DNA from: Phymatolithon calcareum | Taxonomy: Eukaryota > Rhodophyta > Florideophyceae > Hapalidiales | Assembly (NCBI GenBank): GCA_977006965.1 | Contig: OZ345365.1 | Coordinates: 2,790,001-2,854,000 of the forward strand | Length of the DNA: 64,000 nt | Direction of reading: 5' to 3' | In this document: positions 31,801-44,075 of the stretch, one piece after another | How the letters are laid out: every line of letters starts with the position of its first letter | How positions within the stretch are numbered: position 1 is the first letter of the stretch | Translations under genes and position numbers: made by a program | Notes under the pieces: model-generated | Seen by the model: the letters and a program-made list of their open reading frames with translations, nothing else | Database searches by the model: none | Told to the model about the DNA's origin: nothing

Positions 31801-31990
31801 CTTCTAAACCTCTTTACAACTTGATTCAACAGTTGAACCTTCGAATCGCCATCTTCTGTCGATAAATCTAACGGAAACACTTCCGAGTCAATCTTCACAA
31901 TCTTTCTAGAGTATTCAATGTCTGGACTGATGGCAGCATGCCAAGGCATACATAAGAGAATGCCGTATCTGCAACTCGCAACAACCCAAT
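28829..31990 (-). mobile_element. Decayed Ty3/gypsy (chromovirus-like) retrotransposon, pol region
   Basis: On the minus strand, in the expected order, I see a protease/RT linker at about 31900 (GMPWHAAISPDIEYSRKIV-like), the RT start (LPDGLPPKRSVDHDIGV, 31411-31656), the RT active site at about 31110 as VVYIDELLIFS instead of the usual YxDD, the RT/RNase H connection (RSFFGFLQVFQRFIHKF, 30766-30948), an integrase core (LHGFPDSIVSDQDQKF, 29603-29911) and a C-terminal chromodomain-like region (EGHEFFMDSILRHRKRGNGY, 28829-29209). There are many stops and frameshifts, and the second catalytic Asp is Glu. No LTR pair was identified. It is a genomic fossil. Confidence 0.88.
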
Positions 31991-32115
31991 TAGAACTATA
32001 AACATGGGTCCAATACGAAATTCTGCTCTCAGTATAACCTCAGAAGCTGTCTTGTTTTCCGAGTGTCTCATGTCTATATTTCGTTTTACAAATTTATGTT
32101 GTTCTTGTAAAACTC

Positions 32116-32960
32116 ATGAAAGACTACATTCGTATTACATGCATCACGGAGCACCTGATTGCGCACCATCTGGGCCAATCAGAGTACAATTTTGCAAGTG
32201 GAATCCTTGAGGAGGACGTGGTGGCAGATATGTATGAGACACATTTTTTGAATAACCAAGATGATCATCGCACATTGGGTTTCATTGTTGAGCATAGTGT
32301 GAATTATACAGATTTCGCGTCCGGAGGTGAAGGCATGACGATAGTCCTTTTGATTACAGGAGGACCGAACTTAAAAATACAATCTCCGTTTATGATTTTC
32401 AGGAACAGGTACAGCAATTTCCCTTTTCAGGGCGTTCCTGATAATACTGCAAGTGATTCATACAGGATTTCTCCACGGGGCTGGATGACAAGGGACAATT
32501 TCAGTGAGTGGCTAAATGAACTACAGGCTATTCAGGGAGATACTAACGGCAGGACGCGTGTCATTTTCATGGACAATTACTCGGTCATAATGAAACACGA
32601 CAACAGGTTGAGTCCTTGCACGCATTAAAGCCAAAATTCGATTCCTCCCTGCAAACGCTACGCATTTATGTCAGCCGTTGGACTATTTCATAATTCACAA
32701 TGTAAATAGCTAATGCATGGCTTTATGCGAACAGGAGAAATGGAAAAAATTAAGAACGGTGCTTGGGCAGACTGTGAGAACCGCTCTGGGAAGCTGGAAA
32801 ACCCTTGGAAGCCGTATTTTCTGGAACTTGCAGTTGATTGTGAGGTTAAACTGAACCATATGAAAGATGACACCGGTCTTTCATTTGCACGGAAAGCTAT
32901 GATACGGTGTGGACCGCGCTGTGACGTGGTCGGAACGTAGAAAGTAGAGCAACTGTTACA
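32116..32960 (+). pseudogene. Pogo/Tc1-like DDE transposase remnant
   Basis: The first frame (32116-32628) contains SGGEGMTIVLLITGGPNLKI, QSPFMIFRNR, PFQGVPDNTASDSYRISPRG and RVIFMDNYS, the core of the DDE-1 endonuclease family; the Asp of FMDN is the second catalytic position. After a break of about 85 bp another frame (32713-32937) gives the C-terminus (LENPWKPYFLELAVDCEVKL, SFARKAMIRCG). A stop and frame change separate them, and the N-terminal DNA-binding part is not evident. It lies on the opposite strand just beyond the gypsy relic. Confidence 0.8.
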
Positions 32961-33456
32961 TAGCTTCAAAAATTGTATACAGACGACACATGAACTTTAT
33001 TGGTATGTTTCCCGAAATTGAATTTTAGTGGAAGTTTTAGATATACTTGTCACAACTGGAGTAAGGGCTTAAATGTTTCTAGTCCGAAGCTTCTAATCAA
33101 GTACTACTCTAACGGTATATATTATTGATTTTACAACGGCAGACTAAATTCACGGAACAGAGTAGTCGACGTTCGTCATGAGCTAAAATAAGAGCGTTCC
33201 CCCAAGAAGATTAGTGGAAGAAGCAAAGGAGGAAAGTGTAAGAGAGAAGAACGGTCATTCACGGACCATAGAACAGACAGAATATCAAGAAAGTTTACCA
33301 ATTGAGGGACAGTGCGAGTAAATTTGAAAACGGCCCATTCTAGCATGCAACAGGTCGGGGGCAGTTTGTGCACTAAATGACGGGTCGCACTAAAGCTCTG
33401 TATTGGCCAAGAAGTGTCTTAAGCATGAGAGCATTTACATAAAGAGCGCCTGAGGC

Positions 33457-34209
33457 TGTGACGAGCCGTCACTCACGTCACTCCTGTGACGTGATCAACA
33501 CCCCTTATCAACACCAGAATCATAGTCAATCATACTCTATTCCTCCTCGTTACGGTTCCTTCGTCATACGTTACACGTCACGTCACAATTTATCATACAT
33601 CATGTCACTGTCACCTCGGCCAAGACCAATTACAATTACTATCCTATAATTGTATTTTAATTACCCTAGCGTGACAGATATGTCACGTGACGCGTGACCG
33701 AAAGCAGTCGCGAGACTGTCACGCGTGACCGCGCCGCCGCTCACTAAGAGCGCGGAGCGCTTCTGAAGAGCCTCTCTCGAGTCCATCATTTTTAGACAAT
33801 CTTTGCCTTCCATAGTTCCTCGTCTTACTCCTCATCGTTGTGACCAATGAGCAAACGCTATTGGACCCTCAACGGCTTTCTCATTGCCGATTAGTACTGC
33901 GGCCAATGATACCCTGCCATTAGTATCTCCCTTCCCCATGTTGACGTTAGACCAATTGTTTTTAGCCATCTATTTGTCCCGTGTGTCTCTTCACATTAGT
34001 GTCGACACACCCCTTTGTTTAGACTCTTCACTATAGTTCTACTTCTAGTCTATATAAACCCTCCTTGACCAGCACTCCTCAAACTCTGGTCAACGGATCT
34101 GCCAGCTTGTGCCTTGAACCCCACAGAGGCAGACGACTGTGCACTGAAACGGCGCATGACCGAATTGATTTGGCATGACTCCTCCCAAACCCCTTCGAAA
34201 CACCACACA
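33457..34209 (+). repeat. Candidate long terminal repeat with TATA box
   Basis: The segment begins TGTGACGAGCC and ends CACCACACA, the TG...CA form of LTRs. It contains a good TATA box (TATATAAACC at 34051-34060) followed by the inverted repeat TTGACCAG (34065-34072) and CTGGTCAA (34086-34093). Upstream are several GTCACGTGACG and CACGCGTGAC palindromes. No second LTR copy and no clear primer-binding site were found, so it may be a solo LTR or an ordinary promoter region. Confidence 0.3.
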
Positions 34210-34529
34210 GGTATTATGATATGAATATGATATCTTTTTTTGTAAGTTAGCTTCCAAAATCTGCGTATTTTTAGCGTCTATCGATGACACATACACTAGT
34301 ACTCCGAGTACAAAATCGATGTACGAGCAAGGTTACGTAGCCTCTCTCTTCCTAGAAAGGCAAGAAGGTAGCTAGAGCGCTGCATATCTGTAGTCGTAGG
34401 GGTTCTCTCCACCATTTACCGAAAAAAGGAAATGATGTCGGCAGAGAAGCGAAAAACATGGTCCGCATAAAAATGAAAAAAAAGGGCTCGTTTACTCTCA
34501 AAATGAGTGTTAAAAGTAATTAGTTCGTT

Positions 34530-34755
34530 TTCGAGCAAAAGGTCAAGTGCATGAACTTAACAAGTGAGGAGCTGGTTAATTTTATGTAATAAATAAACGT
34601 ATCATAACTTCTTTGTATTATTGAAATTTATCTCTTTTCTTTTTGACCTGCAAGGACCTGACAAAGGTCATTTCTGCTCATATTTAAAAAAGAAAATTGC
34701 ATCATATGTAGATTTTTCATACATAATTTATTATAATCACCCAGCCGACCAGGAC
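34530..34755 (-). repeat. Dispersed repeat, inverted copy of 3125-3345
   Basis: The minus strand reproduces the order of blocks seen at 3.1-3.35 kb: GGTGATTATAATAAATTATG, ACCTTTGTCAGGTCC, TTATTTATTACATAAAA, then CAGCTCCTCACTTGTTAAG. It includes the beginning of one unit of the 134-bp tandem repeat, but no array. Confidence 0.7.
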
Positions 34756-37700
34756 TCTCTGTCTCATCTATGCGACGGCTTAGGTCTCTGACTGTTGCAA
34801 AGTTTTTCTGCTTCTAGTTTGGGCAGTATTGTATTGTGAACGTGTCGCATAACTCGTAGGTGCTCCTTCTCGTCGTGAAAGAAGAAGATTTCCCCTCTAA
34901 CTTTGTGAACCGAAAGACCTTGCTTTCCATTCTTGCGCCGCGTCATTTTCGGTCCGCAAATTTTTATGGAAGACTCTTTATTGCATTATTGCCTCGATGT
35001 GGACCTACGTGGTGCTCTACAGGTCATGGACCGACAATAGGCTACGCAAGTGATCTGTTAGACTTTAAGTTAGGATGAATCTTTGGCACAGAAAAATTCC
35101 TTTAGCCAACAAAGCAACTCGGAACCATTCTAAGTTAACTGTTTCTTTAAACGATGACATTCTTCTTCACGCCACTCTGCTTTATTCAACCTTTAATATG
35201 GGTAGCATGGCATTCGAAGCGTGGCTACAAGGCGTAAGAATCCGAATTTGAAAGGCGCATTAGTACATCTGGAATTTCCAACCCTGTATTAAAGTGTTAC
35301 GTTTGCCGTTGCAGCACTCGATTCAACTGGAATGAACCTGTGCAGCAAACTTCGATTCAGTTGGGGGACTGCAAAATTCACGGCTTTGAGGACATTCCTT
35401 GTCATGCATGCTTTAGTTGATGCAAGCAAAGAACTGTCGTGCGACCTAATTTTTTATCCAAAATACCAACCCATCCAGCATCCGGCGCGAATGCTGTTGA
35501 GGTTCAAATTCACTGGCCACGATGGTCCCAAAGCTAAAACATTTCTCTCGAACCTGGTGAACACAAGCTTGGCTGAACGTACTGTACCCGCTGCGTTGAG
35601 AGTTCTGCTTCTCTTCGGCATGCCGAAACTGAATAATAGAAACGGATTTTGTGCAATGATTGTAGTGAATCGTTAGCTATATTTCAGAGCTCCCTACCTG
35701 AATAAACACATGTAAATGTCTGTAATCGATATTTTCGTCCGCGGAGAAAGATTCGGACGGTATCGTAGCACAAAAAAACCTTATAGCCTCCATGGAACAA
35801 CGGACGGTAGTCGTATTCTCACTTCAGAGTAAATACACAGCCCTTTTTGATTTCAGCGCTGTAAATATGAACGAAACTCCACTCCGACGATCTCTATCAC
35901 TTCCATGTGCAGCTTTATCAAAGTACTACGCAAGCGGTGTCTGTTTACAAATTTCAGATAGATGAATAATAGGACCCCAGTAGCTTTCGATAGCTTCCTG
36001 TCACATTTTCGGGGTTACTCACAAGTCATTTTCTCTTGACGCATCGTATGCAACGATTCGCACGCTTTGCTCGTAAGCAGCTTGTCCAATCTAATACCAC
36101 AAGAAAATTATCGCTTGCGAAAAACTGCCCAGGGTTCTTGTCCCTTTCCGAAAGAAACTCCTTCATTCATATAAAAACGATTTGTCATCAAATATATCCG
36201 AAACGGTGAGGGCTATTAAAAAACGGTGAATTGAGTTGAATTCCGCTTCAGGAATATACCTCCATTTGCTTAAAAACATTTCTAAGATCAGGAATACGCC
36301 TTTTCTCACGCGCCTACGCCTTTTGTGCTTGCGGTCGACAGATAGTTTAGCGTTTAGATATCGAAGAATGAGTAGAGATAAAAGATGCGAGTGAAAGTTT
36401 GAAATACTCGACTTTAAATTTCAAACGAAAAAACTTGTTAGTACAGTTTCTGAATTTTCTCAACCGTCTAATTCTTGTTCTTTAATATTGGACTTGAGAG
36501 CTCCGCGCTGATTCCCGGCGGAGAAATTCTACATCACTGCCTCTCCCTCTTCGACGCAATCATAGACTGCACAAAACTCTCTCGTATGTAGCGATGTGCG
36601 ATAGGGAAATCTCCATGAGGTTAAAGTAGCCATCTGAGAGAGAAATGATGTAGAATGCGATTTGGTCGAGCGGAGTTACGGGACTAAAAGACGAAGAAAT
36701 TTGTGCGATACTAGTCCACGGTAAAACCGCCAAATAAATGAGCGGTTTGTAGTTGAACTCAAGAGATAAGATTGGTTTCAGAAAGCGCTTGTCCACTAGC
36801 CTTTGTCTTTACTTGTCAACGGATTGATCATTCTCTTACAGAAGAAGTTTACAAGTTGAAAAACATTTGTGAGTTCACGTACTAATTGTGTTTCGAAAAG
36901 TTATTTGGATCTCAGTTTTTAGATTCCAATTCAATGGGAGCGCGTAAACTCTTTTTCAATCTCAGACTAGTTCAACGATGTGACAGAAATTTCTTCCATT
37001 TCTGAACCTCCAAACTTGTTCTTGCAATCAGGAAAATATTATTGAGTTGCAGGCAATAGGGCGCAATCCCTTCAGCGATATTAAAATATCTTTGTACCGA
37101 TTTTGTGGATCTACAAGAAGTATCTTTTAAGCTTGGAGTAATCATATCAATTGTGTGAGACTACTAGGGGTTTTGGTACTTCGAATTTCTTTTGGGCAGG
37201 CTTACTGGGACTTTTCGTCAGCAGCAAGAGCATCTGAGATACCGTGAAGGATATATTATGTATTCCCTATTCTCTTCTTTCTGTTCTTAGCATTCTCTGC
37301 GAGATATTTTCGGAATTAAAAATCGAGACATACTCTTCGACAATGGTCCTTCCACCCTCTAGTGAACCTCAGTTTTTCTTTATCTCCTGTGCTGCGAGAA
37401 GAACTCACTCTGTTTGCCAGAAAACGAAGCAGTGTTTGCACGAGCATTTCTGGAGCCTTGTACTACGAAAGGACTTCGAGTCTCGAATTCAAGTACTGAA
37501 AGGACCATTGAGTGCACCGGTGAAGCTATATTGAGAGCTTGTGCTCATCAGAACTTAACGCCAGTCAGGCGCGCATCGAATTTACTTCTCTTCGCCAACA
37601 AAAAACTATTATTGTGACTGTGTCCGTGAGCAGTCTCCTCCCCCAGAGCCAGTCAAGAGCTAGCTGTGATAAAACCCTAATTTTTTTCGCGCTGCTTATA

Positions 37701-40700
37701 ACCCTGTCATAGTTATAGATAAGCCATTCTATTCAAATTCTCGTCTCAACATATTTTACACGTTCGTACCCGAGTTATAGAGTCGCATACCTAGCCGATA
37801 TCACGGCAGACATTTCGTTATATATATACAGCGGTACTAGAGAGGGAACTACCATAAGGAAACTATTGTTCGAGATTACAAGGAAGGAAGGTATTGTTGT
37901 AATTGGAGAGGTTAAGTTGGTTAGGTTCCTTGGTTTACTGACTTTGCAGTCCTCAGATATTGGCAATATAGGCCCGGGATTCGGCTTGGCTCGAATTTGG
38001 TCGGACACCAAGTATGGGTCCTTGTCGACGACGGAGACCCCTTAACTCAAATCCATCACAACCTTATAATATTAAATCCTGCTGGGAGTTCCTCACTGAG
38101 AAGGAACCCAAGCATCAAGAAGAAAACTGAAACCACTCAAGAATTCTAGCACAAGCTAGTGTGGTTAATACCGAACGTCTGAGACGGCGTTTTCCACTCG
38201 TGGACACAGCTATCGATTCATAGACCCTTTGGGCACTGCAATCGTAGAACCGATTAACCTCCGATTATCCTGCTTCTGGCTGTGAATCTTGGACGACAAT
38301 CGTTGATATCATTCATGCATCTCGCCGTTTGGAAAGCTTGTCTTCGCTTGTCATCAGGCTGATATGTGACTACGCCATCTCGCCGTTTGAAAAGTTTGTC
38401 TAAATCCATATCAAGTACTTTATTTACCAACAAGGCTGAACCAGAACACCAGCTGGTCTATCCAACCAAGACGAGTTCGCTCGCCTGACAGAAATTTCAT
38501 GAGCGCGAAGTGGCAAGGCCGAAATTTTGAAATCTTTGATTTCTTCTCTCAACCTCACTGTGCCAGTATATCCTTCACTGTAAAGAACATACGAACCTGA
38601 ACGGTAAAAATCTTGATATCCTTTCACGATAGTTGTCCATAGACTTGTATAAGCTTCTTTGAACGAAGTCTGGCAGCCACGATCGTAATGTTCTCGGAAT
38701 ATCCACGCTTAAGCCTTCAGTACTGTTTATGCAAGCTTCGGTTTTATCTGAAAACTTGTTCAATAGGTTGCTTGTCATGTGTTCTACCTCTGAAGTTACT
38801 GGTACGATTTCCGTATTCTAGGATACAAGATTAATTGTTTCGAGAGAAGTTGAGTGGTGAAACTAATTCATAGAGTTCTCTAGTGTTGCTCACTTAGTTC
38901 CGTGTCTCTCGTTTCAGCTCTTTTTGTCACTACACATATATCCGAAACGTAATCGCTCTGAATACGCTTGAGAATATTGAGCGGTACAGACGATTGCTCG
39001 TTCGAGTTCCCGGAATATTCGTGTGTGACCCCGGCACTCACCAGCGGCATTTTCTAAGCTGGGTGTGACAACCGAAGTAGCAATCACCACCAAGATACAA
39101 CAAGCAGCCCACCACGAACGACAAATCTCGCAATCGCAACGACAATATCCACTACAGCAGCGAAGCGCCAGTGATAACGTCGAGACGTGCCTTAATGGCA
39201 AGGAGCGACGCGCGAAATAGATCTGCAAAATAAATGAGTCTCCGCGAATGGAAAGCCGATACGGGAAAGTACAGATAGAGAGGAACTGGTTCTCGCACAA
39301 TGCGCACGGATGGAGTAAACTACATCGACAGATCCATGGATTTCACACTTACATAAGTCGCATAGGTGGCTTTGCCGACTTCTTGTGAATAGTACAGAAT
39401 TATTCCACCATCTGCACACCCCATGTGTAAGGGGCAGACTTTTCTTCTCCTGTGTATAACATGAGAACTAAGTCCTACAGGGAGAACGAAATTAATTCTA
39501 TAATATTTTCTTTCTCTAACCGACTGTCTTACTTTGCAAACTTGTTTATAATCGTAAAAATTGCTAGCAAGGTGACTTTGGGTTAAGGAAATCTCGACAA
39601 TGCCCAATCTTGTTTATAGTACGTATTGTTGCATTCTAATCTAAATTCAGTGAGCAGAGAGTCATATTATCTCTTCTGAAATCAATCAGATGAAGCGTCC
39701 TCATTACGGTTGAGAATCTGGCAGAGATCACACGCACAGACTAGTTTTACGAATTGTGAACAGAACTTCAAAAATGAAATATTATTACTTTCATAGCTCA
39801 TAGTTAAATTCCGTCCAGCTCGAACGACTGCAATAACGGGAAATCGATTAATCCTGGCTCCAATACCGGCTCTCATGTACGAATCGCATCTGGCTTGTGA
39901 TCATGAGTGCAGAGATATCAGAAAAGGAACAGCCCTCATGTCCCTGCCACAATCGCTTCTATGATTGCCTTGATATCAGTATGCTGACGATGGCTACAGA
40001 GCGGAGGTTTCTCGACACTGCCAGTATGTCAAATCATTCTGCGGCAGTTGTTATTGCAATATGGGCGTTTGCACTTGGTATAACAGGCAGTGATAGCAAG
40101 TTCAAGGATTGCCGACTTCCCAGCAACTATTTGCAAATGACCACTGTAGTCGTCATTTGAATTACGTAACAGTGTCATAAACTCGCTCCCAAAATCCAAA
40201 TGAGTTAAGTTCATTAAACAAGCGAACGTCGCAATTAGAGATCTACGGCTTACCGTCTTGAAGACCAGCGTCAAAAATCTTATCATATGCTGCTGTCGAA
40301 TTGAACTCAAGATCTTTAGCCACGTGGCGAACGATTTCGACTTCGAAGTGCTTGATCTTTCTCGCCGTGTACTGCGACATAGATCAAGCTGATGAACTAG
40401 ATTTAAAAAATAGCCCCCGACATTTAGGGCACATCAAATCTGTCACGAGGAATCTATCATCCGCGAAAGTGCGAAAAGCCAGGGAAACCAATCTCTCTGG
40501 CGCCAGGACACGAAGGGTATTATCCAGGGGTCGTGCGCAATCCATTGCTATTGCAATTAATTGCAATTCAGAGCAATTCGACCCAAATTGGGTTCTGATG
40601 AAGAATTGCAATTCGAATTGCTGGTCGGTAGGTTGTACGAAAGTGTATAGTTCAGCAAGAGCAGAGTTGAAGGAAATAGCGATCACTTCAAATGTATCAT

Positions 40701-40890
40701 GCGTAGTACGTGATAATTGGTTGTCGGTAGCATCTAATTTTATTATATAACTCGGGCCAGTATAAGCGTTCACCGGGGGAGCACTGCACCTTTTTGGCCC
40801 AAATCAACTAAATAACTATCGGCCAAAATGTTGCCGTGCTCCCCTAGTGTTAGGTACGTAAAATTCTACGTACTGTATACAGTTACAACG
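34756..40890. other. Six kilobases without a supportable gene
   Basis: AT-rich sequence with many frames of 60-130 codons, mostly overlapping on both strands. Coding-like but unrecognised stretches occur near 35330-35680 and 37400-37620, and on the minus strand at 38424-38780 and 38914-39300. None has a start, length or motif that supports a call. The frames near 40301-40773 overlap on opposite strands and are not convincing. Confidence 0.4.
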
Positions 40891-40895
40891 TTCCT

Positions 40896-40973
40896 GAATT
40901 CAACCATCCATGTTCTATTGTAATGGTCTGCGTAGACCACTACAACAGAACGATCACATGGATGGTTGAATTC
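40896..40973. repeat. 78-bp palindrome
   Basis: GAATTCAACCATCCATGT at the left end is exactly mirrored at the right end, and TTGTAATGGTCT pairs with AGACCACTACAA. The right arm has six extra bases. The centre is GCGT. No flanking direct repeat was found. Confidence 0.85.
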
Positions 40974-42233
40974 ATTCATCCGTTCAAGTATAACGGTATG
41001 GGTGTCTAGAGTGCCGTTTCTGAAAAGACAGATAGAAGAGTCAATATAAAAAGTGAAGTCGTACATTTATCCAAAGCACACTACCAGACCCAGTCGACAA
41101 CACCTAAACAAATTTCGCTCTTCCAATCATGGTACTACCTATTCCGAAACCGAAGCCGAAACAAGTTGTACAGCAGCTAATGCAACTCCTTCGCGAACAG
41201 CCTCGAGATATCCATTCACGTCAATCAACCGCTCTTATTGGGATGATCAAACTGTGAAGGAAGCTATGCGTTGTCAACCAGCGTGTTGAACAGGCTATCG
41301 CAGAAAACGAAAGTTTCGTACACCTAGGAGAAGAGGCATGAATAAACAATTAACTTGACTATTGCGGGAAGTATTCAAATTGCAATTCGAATTGCTGACT
41401 AACCGTAGTGAGCAATTGAATTGTTTAATTGCGCGACAAACAGCAATGTCGAGCAATGGAATTGGCACTACCCCTGGTATTATCCGATCTCTTTCTCAAT
41501 ACAGCTTTCTGAATTCGATTCACAGCTGCAATGCAGACACTCGAGAAAGTATTTTGCTCCAGCGGCCAGATCCTCTAGACCGAGAGACCATCTGAAGGCA
41601 GTGTCCCCTTTCTAATACTGTTCAAACTGAACTTGTGCAGCGCGTCGCCAATGATTCCGATGGTCCCATATCCATTGATGGACTCAATGCACTGATGATA
41701 TGTTTCCTGTCAAAACCTAGCTGAGCCCATTAGAAAGAAGAGAAGTTTGCTTAAAAAAGATGGCGCATATTTCAAATCAGCTCTATGGATCATTAACCAT
41801 ATCTTATGTCACCAAATCAGTAGTCGATATTGTGGCTGTGAGTGCTGGGATGCCGAAAACTCTCAATGCTATATGCGCATCGTTCATTCGCAGCTTTCTC
41901 TGTCGCGGTTTCAAAGTCAAGGAATAAAACCGTTGAGAATACAAGAAATAATGTACCTCACGCGACTCCGATTGGCACAGTCACGTGCTCTCATGACCGT
42001 TTGGCGAAATTCAGACAGTTTGATTGGCTTTGAATGACCGACACTTCAATCTCCACCGTCATTTACCAGATTCGGAATCTTGCAACTGCGACAGGACTCG
42101 AGCACAACGTTGAGTCGCAAGCAGCCGGAAGAAGAATCAACAAGTTTAGATCGGCTCAGTGCTTCTTCAGGAGCACTCGGAGAGAAGTGGCGAGTGTAGT
42201 CGTCTCGCCATGCCCAGTCCCGTTTTGGGCACG

Positions 42234-42840
42234 TCATCAAGCAGAATGGTTTGCATTAAGCCTGATAAGACACAAAAAGCGCCTTGAAGAAACAGAAGAG
42301 TACTTTGGAAGAGATGAGGACGTAAAGGAAGCAATGAAGGATATTGAATATCTCAAGATTTATGAAGACCTGCGACAAGCCCTTCAGAAAGCCCAGGAGG
42401 GATCTTCTCACGAAGAAGAGGAGGAGAAAAGAAACAATTAAGGTATGGGAAAAGGAAGAAGAAGGCAGATCAATGAAGATTCCTATTGAAGGAAAGCTAC
42501 CAGGGATCTTTTTCATAGGAGAAAGAACAGCACGTTTAAGGTGCCTAAGGTTGACATTCAACCGAGCACCCCTTTGGAGGAAATCAGTATTGGGTGCCTG
42601 CTGTGGGGTTACCGCGATGATCGAACTAGTCGCATTACAGCGTACTCTAGCGTCGTCGAAGATGAGTACAGAAATTGAGTTAGAGTGCAAGAGACTCACA
42701 GGAGCTCTTGTTGGGAGATAATTACGCATCAAGAACGTTTTGAGTAGCCAGAGGACTTTAGCTTAGAGATTATCGCAAGAGCTGCCCCGTTACTCCAAGG
42801 TGAGGCTTTGGGAGCTCTCAATATTAAATCATCAAATATC
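42234..42840 (+). mobile_element. 5'-truncated LINE-like copy (partner of 7950-8438)
   Basis: It matches the minus strand of 7950-8438 over about 450 bp and ends with GAGGCTTTGGGAGCTC plus an AT-rich tail. CCCGTTTTGGGCACG (42219-42233) and CCCGTTTAGGGCAAG (42841-42855) look like a worn target duplication. Its first 200 bp encode a charged helical stretch (RLEETEEYFGRDEDVKEAMK through EEEEEKRNN) that probably is the C-terminus of the element's protein. A longer frame beginning at 42034 is a fusion with the flanking DNA. Confidence 0.75.
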
Positions 42841-43460
42841 CCCGTTTAGGGCAAGCAGCGATCATCGCGGATCACCACGACGAACTGGTTGCGACGATAT
42901 TCATGAACAGCACGTGAACTTTCGAGAGGTTCTACAACGCCGAGCGCGAGAGAGGTAATAAACAGTTCTTTTGTTCTGAACTGTTCCTTTCCGCTTTGCG
43001 ACCATATATCTCTCACGTCTTGCTACGCCAAACGATAAAATGTCTCTCGACAGTTTTAGCGCCACAATACTCTTAACGAGAAAGGAAGAAGCTCTTCCTG
43101 CAGAACTCGGCAATAATCATTTCCCAGGACAAAGAAGTTTCTACCGTTGCAGATTAGAGACTACTGGCAATGTCGAAGTGGAACACAGAGTGTCGCACTG
43201 TCCAAGCAGAGTCCACTCGACGTTCAGAGTTGCGAACTGGGATATCATAGGTATGATAGTGTACCCAGAGTTGACCAGCGGAGATGCTGACGTCCCTTGA
43301 AAATGACGGAAAATTCAAAAAATTGCATTGTACAGGAATTACACGAAGAGTAGGCACAGTACATGAGAATTTGATTTGATCGAGTATGAGTTGGTTCCGA
43401 CTTAGTGGCACCTGCTTGACAAAGCAATGTCTGGAAAATCTTACGCCGACTTGGTCAGAC

Positions 43461-44003
43461 TTAGCAGAAAATCTTATCAAGCAAATCGGAAAGTTGACAT
43501 TTGAGCTTCTCCATGCAGCTTTTCACTTTTTCAAAGATTGATTCCCAGAACTTCGCAATTTCGTTTTCTTTCCTTTTCTTGAACCTATGTAGATCATCGA
43601 GATCAAGCAGAGTATCACTTAGATTTTCCTTATCCTCATCGGTCAGAAATGGGCGTTTCTTCAAAATGTCTTTCAGTTTCTTCTCAGCTTTCTTGATCTC
43701 CCGCGTTATGTTGGATATGTAAATTGCTGCATCGGCGATTTCCTTGAGCTTTTCTTTGAGATAGGATGTGCAATTCATGGGACAAGACCCTAGCGGGTCA
43801 GCTGGCTCCGGGCTTATCGCCACTTGTCGCTCAAACGAATTTAGGGAAACGCCGGTACCATCTTGACGAATGCTTGATGATCCATCCATAGCAGTATCTG
43901 GAAGGAGCAAGTTGCTATTCAGTACAATTCTTGCATCCGATCCTGATAGTAGCACGAGAAACAGTGCAGCAATGGCGATACAGGCCATTTTCTTGCAGTT
44001 CAT
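43461..44003 (-). CDS. Small secreted cysteine-containing helical protein
   Basis: The preferred start is the ATG at 44003; the frame is open a little further to a GTG at 44024. The protein has 180 residues. It begins with MNCKKMACIAIAALFLVLLS, a signal peptide probably cleaved near GSDA-R. The mature part has SCPMNC, a long Lys/Glu-rich helical region (residues about 85-165, likely coiled coil) and a C-terminus with three more Cys ending DKIFC. I recognise no family. The design, a short secreted protein with an odd number of cysteines and a helical body, suggests a cell-wall or extracellular role, perhaps disulfide-linked. It has a TATA box 40-60 bp upstream and a head-to-head inverted duplicate at 45.6-47.4 kb, which is a pseudogene. 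The frame is intact while its sister decayed, so it is probably under selection. Confidence 0.8.
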   Translation of the reverse strand: MNCKKMACIAIAALFLVLLSGSDARIVLNSNLLLPDTAMDGSSSIRQDGTGVSLNSFERQVAISPEPADPLGSCPMNCTSYLKEKLKEIADAAIYISNITREIKKAEKKLKDILKKRPFLTDEDKENLSDTLLDLDDLHRFKKRKENEIAKFWESIFEKVKSCMEKLKCQLSDLLDKIFC

Positions 44004-44065
44004 TTTTTTGTGGCGCTTCACCACTCCAGCTTGCCTGATCCTCGCAGGATGTTGTGCAATATAGA

Positions 44066-44075
44066 CCTTTATATA
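44066..44075 (-). promoter_or_regulatory. TATA box of the small secreted protein gene
   Basis: On the minus strand the sequence reads TATATAAAGG, 63 bp upstream of the ATG at 44003. The same promoter block (GCGACCGTAGAATGGTATATA) is kept in front of the duplicated pseudogene at about 45649-45669, where the box reads TATATAGAGA. Confidence 0.65.

Noticed and set aside
42034-42441. 135-codon frame ending in a Glu-rich helix
   Set aside because: Its second half belongs to a LINE copy that starts at about 42234, so the frame is a junction artefact.
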